Source of the DNA: Isoetes taiwanensis
Lineage: Eukaryota; Streptophyta; Lycopodiopsida; Isoetales; Isoetaceae
Length of the DNA: 64,000 nt
Direction: 5' to 3'
Assembly (NCBI GenBank): GCA_021234155.1
Contig: JAJEKV010000002.1
Span: 10,656,725-10,720,724 of the forward strand
A program made the translations under genes and the position numbers. The notes under the pieces are model-generated. The model saw only the letters and a list, made by a program, of their open reading frames with translations. It had not been told where the DNA came from and did not search any database. Numbering within the stretch: position 1 is the first letter of the stretch; each line of letters starts with the position of its first letter. This document shows positions 12,125 through 22,753 of the stretch, one piece after another.

Positions 12125-13110
12125 GCACAAAAACCAAGGCCTTCCCTTTTTAATAAAGAAGATATACACGCCTCAAGACTTCGTACTTTAGGGTTTTGGC
12201 CAAGATATTCGAGAGGATTGGAAATATAGAAGCATTGTAATCGAGTTTTAGGTTTCTCGTAGCATCTAGAGCCACTTATCGACATTAGTTCCATAGAAGA
12301 GCCACAAAGCTTTTTGTGCCAGGTCCTTATGCAATTGCACACCATCTCATTGCAACATGGGCTCAAAGGATTCTGCATTTGTAAGCAGAATTTGACTCAA
12401 AACATTATTTATGCGGCTATGATTTGTATAGTATGCAGGGATATGCCTGAATAGTAGCATTTGCTAGAAGCTGTAATGTAAAAATAGTGAGATTTTTGCA
12501 GAACAAAGCTATCTTAATTTGTTTTGATGCATTGATGCCTGCAACATCTAAGGATGCATTTTCATATGAAAACAGGAATTATATATCCTTCCAACTTGAT
12601 CTTCAAGGGGATTCAGTAGTTGACTCCTTATTTCAACTTACTGACCCTAGAAACAACGTACACAAATGCAATGCCATTGCTAGTATCAAATTCCAGTTAA
12701 GCAACATATGAAATTTGAAAAGTGAAATCTGAAAATTTGACACTCGCTATCATGGAATATGAAAGGAGTATATCTTTCAATCACGTGATTGGGCAAACCA
12801 TTCACGTATACAGCCTATTCATTTGATCTTCTTCTCGATCTCTATTGAATGGCTAAGTCCGGCAACCTTTATCACACAATACCTAATGTCAAAGTAAACA
12901 CCTGAAATCTCTTTAAGGTAAACAGCTCGTAAGTAAACAACAACAGAGCTTATTGCAGAGCATTCTACATAACTATGCAAGAATTCATTACTTAGAGAAA
13001 TTTGGAATTCTCGTTTGACTTGAAATAGGTTGTAGTGCCCATATAAATCGCTAAATACCGTCCATGCGGACCTCGTTGGTCAAGAAAAAACATGCAAAAA
13101 AGGTTGGACA

Positions 13111-13484
13111 AATCGCCATTGCGATCTTCTTTATCATAAAAGACCATTATATGAACTTTTTAAGGCATTTTTATACAACATAGTGTAACAATTGTCACAA
13201 ATTTTAGGCATAGTGGGCTCGGAAAGATCGCCATTGCGATTTATTGGAATAGAAATGTGTGCATATTGGACACTCACAGATAAAATAACTTGTTTATTTT
13301 TGCATTTAAAGAATCTATATAATATTATAAACTTTGCCCATTAACATAAATTATTAATATACAAACATACATTTAAGAAAAAAATCCAAAATTTCTACTC
13401 AACAAGATCGTTGTGTCGATTATTCTGAGCCAACCCATACCTCTCTATGCTTTTTTCTGCTCAACTAAATCGCCATGGCGATTT
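13111..13484. repeat. Recurring GATCGCCAT-type palindromic words
   Basis: Three related palindromes occur in 374 bp: AATCGCCATTGCGAT at 13111, GATCGCCATTGCGATT at 13226, and the perfect 18-mer AAATCGCCATGGCGATTT at 13467-13484. Spacing is about 115 and 241 bp. Similar GC-poor text lies between. Function unknown. Confidence 0.6.
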
Positions 13485-15178
13485 GATGAAGCCAAAGTCC
13501 ACCTTCGAAGCAGTCCTAAACGAAATCGTACGGCCCTTAATGTTTGCCCACACTCTTTTTATATGGCAAAATGTTATTATTGTTGTTGTTGATGCTGCCA
13601 AATACGAAGTAGAGGCAACAAGACATATTAGATAGTCATCCACTAGAATTTTGTAACTGTAATCGTCTCCCATATGCCAATTGATAAGCATGGTTGTTGA
13701 TGATGTTACAAATTACTTCTTACTTTGAAATTTACACGCTAACAGAAAAAGCTTGAGCGCTATTTCTCCACAAAAATAAGATAGAAGCAACTCCTCGATA
13801 GATTCGCATGTAGAAATAGCATGGGGAGCAAAATAAAAGTACAGAAACTACCTACAAGTTAGAAATCTGTGCCTTTTTCACGTGAAGCCTATTCCATTAC
13901 TCCAGCACTGCAGAATAGATGAGCATAAAAGGACTTGAAGCATTCAGAATTTAAGCCTCTCATAGCCAAATAACTACTCTGATATCCAAATAAGAGCAAA
14001 AACAGGATCCTCCATCTTTTGCTTACTAGAGATAAAAATAAGGATATGTTGGTTCAGAAAATCCGACGGATTCACTATGCCTGAATAAACCGTTTCCCTT
14101 ACATGTGAAGGAAATTTCCTGTAAAGAATACCTGCTTGCAGCCTGCTGAAAACACCGGCTCTGTCCATGGCTATGGATCTTCCTCAAAACGCTCGCTCTG
14201 CCCATGTCCGCCTCTGCCTGCTCCACAAAATGCTGCACCCTGGTGCTATGGCGACCTTTGGCTATGGCGACCTTTTATTCCAGGTCGGAACTGGAGCTGA
14301 TTCGCGTTTGAGCTTCGAGCTTGGAGCTTAAAGCTCCTTGTCGCTAAGTAGCGTGGCCGCTGCCAAGCTGGAGGATTAGGTATTTAGGTAATGATTTTGA
14401 CCTTTTTTTTATTCAAATTTCAAATTGTCCTGCCCATATTGGGCGGGACAAGTTTGAATTAAAGCTGAACCACTTTTTGCTTGTGGTGGGCTTGGACGAG
14501 GTTATTCAAAATTCTCAAAATCCCGCTTTTTTATCAAAATAATGAATTCGTGCTTAACTTCTTGCAGAGCTTCTGGATCTTCTTGCAGAGATACACTCCT
14601 AGCAGACCGTCGTCACCAATATACGCACCTAGCAAAACTTCCTGTTGCAAAGCTTCTTGTTGCCACAAATATTTTTGAGCAAGGCTTCTTGTTGCCGCAT
14701 ATGTTTTTTAGCAGAGCTTCAATTTGCAAAGCATATTAAGTTGGATTTTTGTGCCGAAACTTGCAAAAATTTTAATTTTTGAGCTGGACTAATGTGTTAC
14801 GAGGAGGTAACATCTGTATTTAACATTAGTTTGTTGAGATCAACGAAATTAAACAATCATGAACTTATTCTTAGTTCGGAGCACTACACATCAAAGACTA
14901 TGTGCACATTCCCTTCAGGATACCAGAGGGCAACCCTTCGTGTGCAGCACCTTGTTTTTTTTGCCAAAGCAAAACCATTAGCAAAAAGCAAAGAAAGCAA
15001 AGCAAAAAAAAAAGGGGGGGGCGGAGAGGAGACGATTAGCAAAATACAGCGATTAGGGATTAAATGGAAGAACTTCTTCGCCAAGTTTGCTTCAAAAGCT
15101 CCAGCTATGGTTATGGCGGCGCAGGCTTGTCGGCTGGGGATGCAGGTTCATTGGCTGGAGGTGCAGGTTTGTCGACAG

Positions 15179-15440
15179 GTTTGTACAGAGATGCAAATGA
15201 GATGTTGTATGAATTGGCCAGAAGGCATAACAGAGATGGCCATCTGAATTTGAGTTATAATAGAGACCAAATCCTTCAAATTATGCTTGCAAAGAAAACT
15301 TGCCTGGGGTGTTATGAAGTTTAGAAACAGAAGAGGTACGATGCTTAACAAATGCATTTTCTTTTAAAAATAGTATCAAATGATGCTTCATGATCTTTGA
15401 TACAAACTTGGTTTGTCAGAGCTCTCACATTGTTGTCAGG
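15179..15440. repeat. Dispersed repeat R1, copy B
   Basis: It matches 2181-2450. Here a plus-strand frame stays open (about 15064-15324), with the part from LYRDANEMLYELA onwards lying inside the repeat and stopping soon after CLGCYEV. The frame is broken in copy A, so coding status is unproven. Confidence 0.7.
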
Positions 15441-16209
15441 TGTTATTGGATGCCTTGCTCTGGAAAGTTTTCTCTTTACATTTCCTACTTCTTGGTTTAT
15501 GAATGGGCAGACTTGGATCTTCTGCCCTTGCCCTTTTTATTAAACAGGATTTGGTTGAAGAACACTTGAAATCTGACATGTACATGGCATCCTAAAATTT
15601 GATGCAGTGTTTTTCCTTATCATAATCTCGACCCAACTGATCATTCTGGTCTTGTCCTTTGTCCTTGCATCATTGTAGTGCAGTAAGCTTTTATAGAGAT
15701 ATTGAAACTAAGATAGGTAGGTTGGGCAGTTTATGTTTTGGGCCTCTTTCATTCTTTTATTCTGTTAAGAATTGGTGGTGATCCATGAGTCTCTGCAGCC
15801 GGGGCGGTCGAATGCATCTGATAAAATGGTATCTAGAAATAAGTCTTGCATTTCTCATAGAATATAAGGCTAGGGCCCCTTGCAACCGGTATGCACAATA
15901 TGTAGCATCATAACAGGGGTTTTTTTTGTGGTTTTATACGGTTTTTCACATGGTTTTCCTATGATTTCGGCGTTGTATTCGTGGAGGCATACTAAATAGT
16001 ATTTCTAGAGTGCGCCCTTTTTTGTTCGTTGATTTGGGTTGGTTTCAACAATCCGACGGTGGTCGTTTAGCATTGTATCTAATTTAGGGGTCGACCATTT
16101 GAGAGGTTTTAGGGTTTTGAGAATGGCAGATAGTGGCAGGGCTCGGCATTCTTTTTCTAGTCTTTGATTTCTCATATTCGGTCTCTCTCTGTCTCCAAAC
16201 AAGCGAACT
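15441..16209. other. 5' flank of the LEA gene
   Basis: No coding signal. It should include the promoter and 5' UTR of the LEA gene starting at 16210, but I cannot pick a TATA box with confidence. The phrase GGCGTTGTATTCGTG occurs at 15969 and again at 18801, on both sides of the LEA gene. Confidence 0.35.
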
Positions 16210-16298
16210 ATGGCAGATCAGCGCGCCCATCAAGCTTCTGAACAGACCAAGGGGGCTGCCCAACACGCCTCTGAACAGACCAAGGGCGCTGCCCATCA

Positions 16299-17107
16299 GG
16301 GTTCAAGTTTGAGGGGCACCCCCTAATTTTCCAATGACAGGCACTTTTTTTTTTTTGTCTTTCGTATGACAGAATGTTGATCAATTTGAACCTTTCAACT
16401 GACATACAAAAATTTTAAATGACATAAGATCGTTTTTCAATTATAAACTTAGAACAAAAAGGTGAGTTACATAGTAGTAACTACTAATATAAAATATACA
16501 GTTAAAAAGTTAAAGAGTAGCAGATGTGGGGCTCTGGTTAATGTCCATTGGTGAATCTCGCTGACAGAGACAATGACGGCCTCTCTGCTCGGCAGTGCTT
16601 GCTTTGACTAAAATGTGGTGGGAAAACTAAGCCACATACTCTGTCCACAGACTCCACACACAGACGCCGTTTTGTGAAAAAGGGGAAAAAGAACAAAAAA
16701 AAAAGCTCTGAGCATTATCGGCTTACTGCAAAGAGTCGTGGCAGGCAGCTGGCAGAGCAGAAATGACTCGGATTTTCTGAATTAGTGGATTCGTTGGAAA
16801 ATGGGAGAATGTAGGAGGAATTGGGAATGTAGAAGTTTAAAATAAAAAATTAAGGTTACCTAATTCATTATTCTATTAGAAGTAAGGTACATTAACTCGA
16901 TATGCTATAAAATAACCCTAGTCCTTATGCAAAAATGAAAGGCAAATTTATATTCGTGACCTTTCAAATGACATACACATTTTTTTTCGGCCTTTCTATA
17001 TGACAGGCAAATTGATATTTGTTACCCTTCAGGGCAATTTTTTTTCCTGCCTGTTTTGACGGGCAAAAAAGCAAAAAACAGGCATGAAAGCCGTCAAACT
17101 TGAACCC
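16299..17107. mobile_element. Mutator-like non-autonomous element in LEA coding sequence
   Basis: The ends are 14 bp inverted repeats, GGGTTCAAGTTTGA at 16299-16312 and TCAAACTTGAACCC at 17094-17107. A perfect 9 bp target duplication TGCCCATCA lies at 16290-16298 and 17108-17116; 9 bp is the Mutator-superfamily hallmark. Subterminal regions share TGACAGGCA and CTTTCAAxTGACATACA words in inverted order. It is 809 bp long and has no transposase, so it depends on a partner elsewhere. Confidence 0.85.
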
Positions 17108-17336
17108 TGCCCATCAAGCTGCTGAACATGGCCGGGAGGCCAAGGATGCAACATCTCAAAAGACGTCTGAGGTAGGTCAGTCTGCAAAGGAACATGCATC
17201 AGGTGCTGCAGGTAAGGCCAAGGAACAAACCGGACATGCCCAGGAGAAGGCGGGAGGAATGATGCAGACTGCACAAGACAAAGCTTACACTGCCAAGGAC
17301 CAAGCTGCTGAGAAAGCTCAGTATGCTAAGGATCGC

Positions 17337-17508
17337 CTTGACCACATTTTAGAATGTATTTATGAATTTGCTTACCTTGCACAAGGTCCTTTATGTCTAT
17401 GCATCTTCTCAACAGAGAAACAATGGCAGATCTATCCCAAGTATGATCCTTCAGCCAGTCTCTTTCTTGGCACACATGCATCTTGTTCCCAGCCAAACAT
17501 CTTACCAT
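17337..17508 (-). pseudogene. PPR protein fragment
   Basis: The minus strand encodes SLLRRCIDIKDLVQGKQIHK then YILKCG, the familiar N-terminal pattern of plant PLS-class PPR proteins (SLLxxCxxLKxLxQGKQIHAHIxKxG). PPR proteins bind organellar RNA. Only about one repeat is present; there is no start or continuation, and the fragment ends at the LEA junction. Confidence 0.6.
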
Positions 17509-18003
17509 TTCGCTCTGATTTTCATCCTCAAGATTTAAATTGTAGTCATAGGCTGATGTTTGTCTACATAGTGTGCTGATAGCATACGAAAACCAAGTTG
17601 CTTGCCTATAAGCAATATATCATGTCCATGGGCGCAGGATCGAAACAGAGCTCGGTTGCAGACGACCCACGAGATGATCATCGCTGCCAATTCGAAACAT
17701 TTCCAGGGAAATGCTTTTGATTTTGACCTTTAGCACCTGTAAAAGCTCCAAGGCGCCTCGGAAATTCTTCAATCATTATAGTCCTTGTATTGCCGCTGCT
17801 ACGTAACGGAACTGCCATCCAAAGGTAAACTATCGCTGCCGCAGGTCGAATCTCGCCCTTTGTGTTCTTCACCCTTTTGTTGTGTAACATACTTAATGAT
17901 TATTATGATAGGTGGAAAGCTCAAGAGAATGGCAGCAGTAGCTTTCTCTTGAGCGGGAAATGATTATTATGTAGGTGGAAATGATTATTATGATAGGTGG
18001 AAA
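17337..18003. other. Second insertion in the LEA gene, with local inverted duplications
   Basis: The 667 bp segment separates LEA parts 2 and 3. Its left portion is an antisense PPR fragment. Its right end is rearranged: AATGATTATTATGATAGGTG occurs at 17895 and again at 17979; GCTCAAGAGAA (17919) faces TTCTCTTGAGC (17944); GGCAGCAGTAGCTTTC (17931) is the inverse of GAAAGCTACTGCTGCC at the LEA part-3 start (18000). Template switching during repair would explain this. No target duplication or TIR was found. Confidence 0.6.
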
Positions 18004-18123
18004 GCTACTGCTGCCAAGGATGAAGCTGGAAATGTTCTCCAGCAGGTTGGTGAGCAGGCGTCTGCAGCTCTTCAGAAGGCCAAAGAAACTGTTGGGATGG
18101 GAGGTGAACAAAAGAAGCCTTGA

Positions 18124-19107
18124 TTTGTCTATTCGAGATTCCAGATCTGTTTTTTGAGCATGAGCAGCAATTGTGTTACTAGGGCATCCATTTGTAGATT
18201 TCTCGTACATGCAACAGCAGGGGATTTTGTCCACATGCATGACAAGGAACAAATTTGGGGGCTTCACCTTCTTGAGTATTTCGTCCATCTCTATGATGAG
18301 TCTGAGGTTAATACATATTTTCCTGGTTATGTAGCCGATAATTCTTGATCTTTGCTATGTGCCAGTGATGCAAAACATTCTCCCTTTCTCTAAGATGGAT
18401 TCAACTCACAGATTTGAAATTGCCTTTGCATTTGCTTGACATAGGGGCTTCAGATTTATGTGCTTCCGGTTCAACTATAGTGGATGATGCAAAGAATTGG
18501 TGGGTTTGTAAAGTTTACAATTTTTTACTATTTAGTAACTTGGAGCTCAGTTTGGAAGGCTTGCAGAAGGCATGTCTTGGTAAATTTATGTCACGAGCTA
18601 GCAATTAAAATTTCACCATAGGTAAACTTAAACTCTGTGGGCTTATGAACAATCTTTTGATTCCAGTATTACTTTTAAATCTCATTGTTGTTTGTTCGAT
18701 CTATGAGACTGCATGACTTCTGTTGTGGATAATGGAAATAGTCACTCACTTCAATTTGTTCCAGGGATAAACATGGAAGATATATGACACAGTTGTATTT
18801 GGCGTTGTATTCGTGTAGGATTTGGAGTAATAGTTTCTTCAAATAAACAGAAAAATGATTTGGAGTAATGGTTTTCATTATTAATAAATTCTATTATTAC
18901 ATGCTACCTCATATATTAATATTGGTATTGGTATAATATTATATGTCTAATTCTATGCAATGTTTCCGTTTCCATAATTTGAGCACCTCTAGTTTGTTAG
19001 ATTTGTGAGGCTACGATACATCATCCATCATTAGAATATTAGGTAATGTGTATATCTACTATCCTATACCATCCTTAAGGCCCCGAAGGGGCCAAAAATT
19101 TTTTTAG
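18124..19107. other. LEA 3' flank
   Basis: AT-rich sequence that includes the probable LEA 3' UTR. Short unrecognised open frames only. GGCGTTGTATTCGTG at 18801 repeats a word from the 5' side of the gene (15969). Confidence 0.35.
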
Positions 19108-19878
19108 GTAACACAAACCATTAACACACAACTATCATTAACATTATTAACACAAACCATTGCATTTGACACATTTAAATTAAAATCCCCCTTAAACCCC
19201 CTTTGGTTTGGGTGCATATTCACACGGGGGTTTACGTAGGGCAACGAGAGCTGTCGGATGGGCATATTTGCCCTTTATTCCAAGATCTGGACCGTACATA
19301 GCGATCCTCGTTTGTGGGGTATGCATGTACAAGTTCTTGTATACTGTATATTAAGGTTTGCAAAATACTATAAGGTTTGAAAGAATATACTTAATGGTGT
19401 TAATTTTATACATGTATTGTAAATTTTAACTATCGTTAACATTATTAACACAAACCATTGCATTTGACACATTTAAATTAAAATCCCCCTTAAACCCCCT
19501 TTGGTTTGGGTGCATATTCACACGGGGGGTTACGTAGGACAGCGAGAGCCCCAAAAAATTTACAATACATGTATAAAATTAACACCATTAAGTATATTCG
19601 TTCAAACCTTATAGTATTTTGCAAACCTTAATATACAGTATACAAGAACTTGTACATGCATACCCCACAAACGAGGATCGCTATGTACGGTCCAGATCTT
19701 GGAATAAAGGGCAAATATGCCCATCCGACAGCTCTCGTTGCCCTACGTAACCCCCCGTGTGAATATGCACCCAAACCAAAGGGGGTTTAAGGGGGATTTT
19801 AATTTAAATGTGTCAAATGCAATGGTTTGTGTTAATAATGTTAATGATAGTTGTGTGTTAATGGTTTGTGTTAATGGT
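19108..19878. repeat. Long inverted repeat / foldback element, ~320 bp arms
   Basis: The left arm 19108-19427 and right arm about 19554-19878 are near-perfect reverse complements, from GTAACACAAACCATTAACAC and its mirror to TACATGTATTGTAAATTT and its mirror. The 126 bp between the arms holds a second, direct partial copy of the left arm (19429-19546). Transcription through it would give a long hairpin RNA, a typical source of small RNAs. No transposase; it may be a foldback transposon or a MITE tandem-inverted pair. Confidence 0.85.
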
Positions 19879-20295
19879 AGGCCGCAAGGGGAATTGCACA
19901 AAAAAGACTAGCCTAAAGAGCAGAGCAGATGGCATCAGATGCAAAAAGCAAGACGCTTTGTGATTTCCACAAACTGGCAACTAACATGAATGCAGTTGAG
20001 CATAATACTGGCAATGGTAATATCATTAAGGAAATGTGCAACCATGCATAAGGCAAACTGAATTATGAGGAAAGTGAATAGGACAGTATAGAAGCTAGAA
20101 TGAGTTTCCAAGGTAGAAAATTTACCTGGCTTCTTCTAAGAGATATAGACGGTATTAGAGAATCCAAAATATAAGAGCCATGAAAAGCTCCAGTTTTTTT
20201 TGCAAAGAAATGGAACCGAATTATTGCTAGTTGTTTTTTTGTGAAAAAAAAAAAGATTTAAATTTTTATGGCATTCCCATTATATATACAGAAAT

Positions 20296-20387
20296 GATCT
20301 CTTTGTGTTGATTCCCAGGAGGAAACAGAGGACGACTACGTTAGGCGGAGGCCCCTGTTGACTCCCCGGAATCAACACAAAGAGATC
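20296..20387. repeat. 20 bp perfect inverted repeat
   Basis: GATCTCTTTGTGTTGATTCC at 20296-20315 and its exact reverse complement at 20368-20387 enclose 52 bp. Confidence 0.85.
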
Positions 20388-20401
20388 GTTGCTGCAATGT
20401 G

Positions 20402-20625
20402 AATGTAAGGTATCTACATTTCTATGGGTTAAATCGGCAGAATGCTGGGCAGAATCAGGGGTAAAACTGCTGAATTGTTAGGTAAATTTCTTGTCGCGAT
20501 AGAACACTATGGTAAACTTTCTTTGTCGTAGCAGACAAGATCGTGATTAACAATCTTCAAAAGAATTGTCGCCACGTGGCATCATGCCATTGGCAGTCCA
20601 GGCAGAATTGTAGATACCTTACATT
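20402..20625. repeat. 17 bp perfect inverted repeat
   Basis: AATGTAAGGTATCTACA at 20402-20418 pairs with TGTAGATACCTTACATT at 20609-20625, enclosing 190 bp. The interval may be a small MITE. Confidence 0.75.
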
Positions 20626-20747
20626 TACGTTATGGGAAGGTGAGATAAGCGTACATGGAGAAGGCGACACCTTCCTTTTCTTTGAGAGTCCTCAAGGACT
20701 TCCAGATTCCACAATGGAAAATTGGGTTATTGTCTTTTAGAAGGAGT

Positions 20748-20877
20748 AATTCGAAGGAGCTTAAAATTTCGTTATGAAATTTTGATGTGACCTGTCGGTT
20801 CACGAGCGGTGGAGCCACGAGTGGCGCCACCAGGTCACCTCAAAATTTCATATGAAATTTTATAGCTCCTTCGAATT
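20748..20877. repeat. ~46 bp imperfect inverted repeat
   Basis: The left arm 20748-20793 (AATTCGAAGGAGCT start) and right arm 20832-20877 pair with a few mismatches around a GC-rich centre (20794-20831), forming a ~130 bp hairpin. This is typical of a small MITE. Confidence 0.75.
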
Positions 20878-20883
20878 CTCCGA

Positions 20884-21239
20884 CGAAAAAAGAGGGAGGG
20901 CGAAATTTGCCCTCCAGGATCTGCTGTGCCTTCTGTTTCCGATCTTCTGCAGTTTGTTCTCTTCAAATCGACCTTCTTTCTCTTCAAATCGATCTGCAAG
21001 TTCTTAAATTTGCTCAAGACATGGCCAAAAACAGAGCTCCAGATTCCTTGCCATATTTTTTGCTCAAGAAGTCGATGCTTCTTCCCCTGCTCTGAATGAA
21101 TCACACTCTGATTCTTCTGATCTCCACTGGCGGCGCCGCTTATCAAAGGGAGCAGAGAGCCAACAAGATTTCAACATCAAATTTCGCTGAGAAAAAATGA
21201 GGTGAATATGGGCAAAATTTCGCCCTCCCTCTTTTTTCG
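20884..21239. repeat. 25 bp perfect inverted repeat enclosing ~306 bp
   Basis: The arm starting CGAAAAAAGAGGGAGGGCG (20884-20908) has an exact reverse complement at 21215-21239. The layout suggests a short TIR element. I could not define a target duplication. Confidence 0.75.
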
Positions 21240-22033
21240 TAGGGAAGATTTTTCTTCTAGTTACTACCTTGTCTTCTAGGAGGAGGAATTTGGTGCTTGT
21301 AATGACACTTTTCTAAACATATATAATGCAGTTTGTTGTTTTTCTTTTTTTTTGTCCTTCCGTAATAATTCTGCGCCGCCATCTATTTTCGTATTGTTGT
21401 GCCACGTTTTTCTTGGGAAGAATCCACTCCGTCCAGCGATGGTGAACTGTGGCGTGATGCTATGGCGGTCGGCAGTGGCTATGGCGGTGGATAGAAAAGA
21501 TGCAGAGAAATAGGAGGCAGGTAAAAGAAGCTTGCTTAGAAGAGCAGGGCTAGAAGCTTTGGCATCTTCCGGTGCAAAAAGGGCGATAACTGGGTGTAGG
21601 TTTAGCGTGGACTGTTGTCGGAACTGGCTATGGCGGTTTGCAGCAGAGAATGAAGAAGAAAAAATGAGCAGTCAGATGCTCTGTTGGCCTGTTCTATTCG
21701 TTCACGACTATAAATTCATGGCAAATAGCTCCTCTGCATCAACTGCATGGTATACAAGATGGAGCAAAACCTATTATTGCTGCTGCTGCAAGTATCTGCT
21801 TCCTATCACAACGGGCGACAATGATATTACAATGAATCTCCTACGTTCAAAAGCGTATGAGTATGGTACAGTCGAGCAAGGATCGATGACATGGCCACTA
21901 TGGCAGAGCTATGGCTTTGTCCTGAAATCAGAGGCCAAAGGCTTGCGCCTTTGTTCTTGCATCGCCGGATTTGGTGGACGAATCTGCCCTTCTAGAGCAC
22001 GGAGAAAGAAAAAGGTAAAAAAAAAAATCTAAC

Positions 22034-22300
22034 CTTGGACGGGGGGCTGCATTTTGGCGAACCAGATATGCAGACGGACACCATCTTCAGCATGCAACCA
22101 AACATCTTCATATCTGTGAGGCCAAGCCGTGCAGGTGTAATGGGGTAACCCTTGCTCATACCCGGAATCACTGGCACATAAACCAATTTCTCCTGGAAGG
22201 TTACGAGCAGAACTACACAAGTAAAAGCAAGGCCACTGACGCCATAGATCAGCCCATTGATCCAATTTCCGATAGCCGAGGAAGCAAGAGCAGAGGGCTA
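22034..22300 (-). pseudogene. WAV2: WAV2/BEM46-like alpha/beta hydrolase, first-exon fragment
   Basis: The minus strand reads GLIYGVSGLAF, then VTFQEKLVYVPVIPGMSKGY and PITPARLGL, then in another frame YEDVWLHAEDGVRLHIWF, ending near 22034 at a donor-like AAG/GTTAGA. This matches the N-terminus of plant WAV2 (a single membrane anchor, then FQEKLVYVPVxPG, then YEDVWLxxxDGVRLHAWF), an endomembrane or plasma-membrane hydrolase-fold protein that modulates root bending. The single-base frameshift between ARLGL and YEDV and the absence of the hydrolase core make it a pseudogene fragment. Confidence 0.8.
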
Positions 22301-22753
22301 TTGGATCGGTGTGTCAGCCATGGCTGCGCCAATGGCAATGCTGACAACGGGTCCGTAATGCCCATCGGGCTATGTAACAAAAGTTTTGACAAACTTCGAT
22401 CCTGTTTTCAACCAGCAAGTCTTTAATTTTCATGCTTTATATGTTGGCTTTAGCACATAGAGATGCATATTATAGTTCTGTTGCTTTATTGAAATCTGTC
22501 GTGTCCACAGATTGTAAAAATCGATACACATGTAGACATGATATATAGGTGCACACTATGTCCTTATAGAGTAGAATATTTGCTAGCTTAAGTAGATACC
22601 TTGCCCTTGCCATCAACTTACAGAGTTGGTGTGAGCCAAAGCATACACTAAGAATTAAATATCTTCAGCACACATGTCCTAGAAGGCCTTGCCCTTACTT
22701 CTAATGTGATATTGACAAGCCAAGGTGCATATCCCCAAGGTAATAATTAAAAC

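Larger units (their letters stand above)
11991..15178. other. Long region without recognised genes
   Basis: It contains the GC-rich hairpin at 12089, a cluster of AATCGCCAT-GCGATT palindromic words (13111, 13226, 13467), short degenerate repeats of a CTTCTTGTTGC-type word at 14565-14725, and a poly-purine block at 15001-15030. At 14918-14955 a block GAGGGCAACCCTTCGTG...CAGCACCTTGTTTTT resembles 40050-40090. Open frames up to ~100 codons are unrecognised. Confidence 0.35.
16210..18123 (+). pseudogene. LEA_4-type late embryogenesis abundant protein, twice interrupted
   Basis: Coding part 1 (16210-16298) starts MADQRAHQASEQTKGAAQHA. Part 2 (17117-17336) continues with AAEHGREAKDATSQKTSEVG and ends AEKAQYAKDR. 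Part 3 (18004-18123) runs from ATAAKDEAGN to EQKKP and a TGA. These have the Ala/Lys/Glu/Gln-rich 11-mer-like repeats of LEA_4 proteins, which are disordered and become amphipathic helices on drying. Parts 1 and 2 join exactly in frame once the 809 bp insertion and one copy of its 9 bp duplication are discounted. Parts 2 and 3 also join in the same frame, giving about 143 codons. The second gap has no GT at its left edge and so is not a simple intron. Family members protect seed or stressed cells; this copy cannot make the full protein as it stands unless the gaps are spliced out. Confidence 0.8.

Noticed and set aside
14792-15247. 151-codon plus-strand open frame
   Set aside because: It crosses a poly-purine run and overlaps repeat R1 in a frame different from the better one; no recognisable domain.
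17337-18003. Ordinary intron of the LEA gene
   Set aside because: No GT at the left junction and the right junction is a repeat scar; an insertion fits better, though a nearby cryptic splice cannot be excluded.
21532-22032. 166-codon plus-strand open frame
   Set aside because: No family match, Cys/Lys low-complexity runs, and it is close to the WAV2-like remnant; likely a chance frame.
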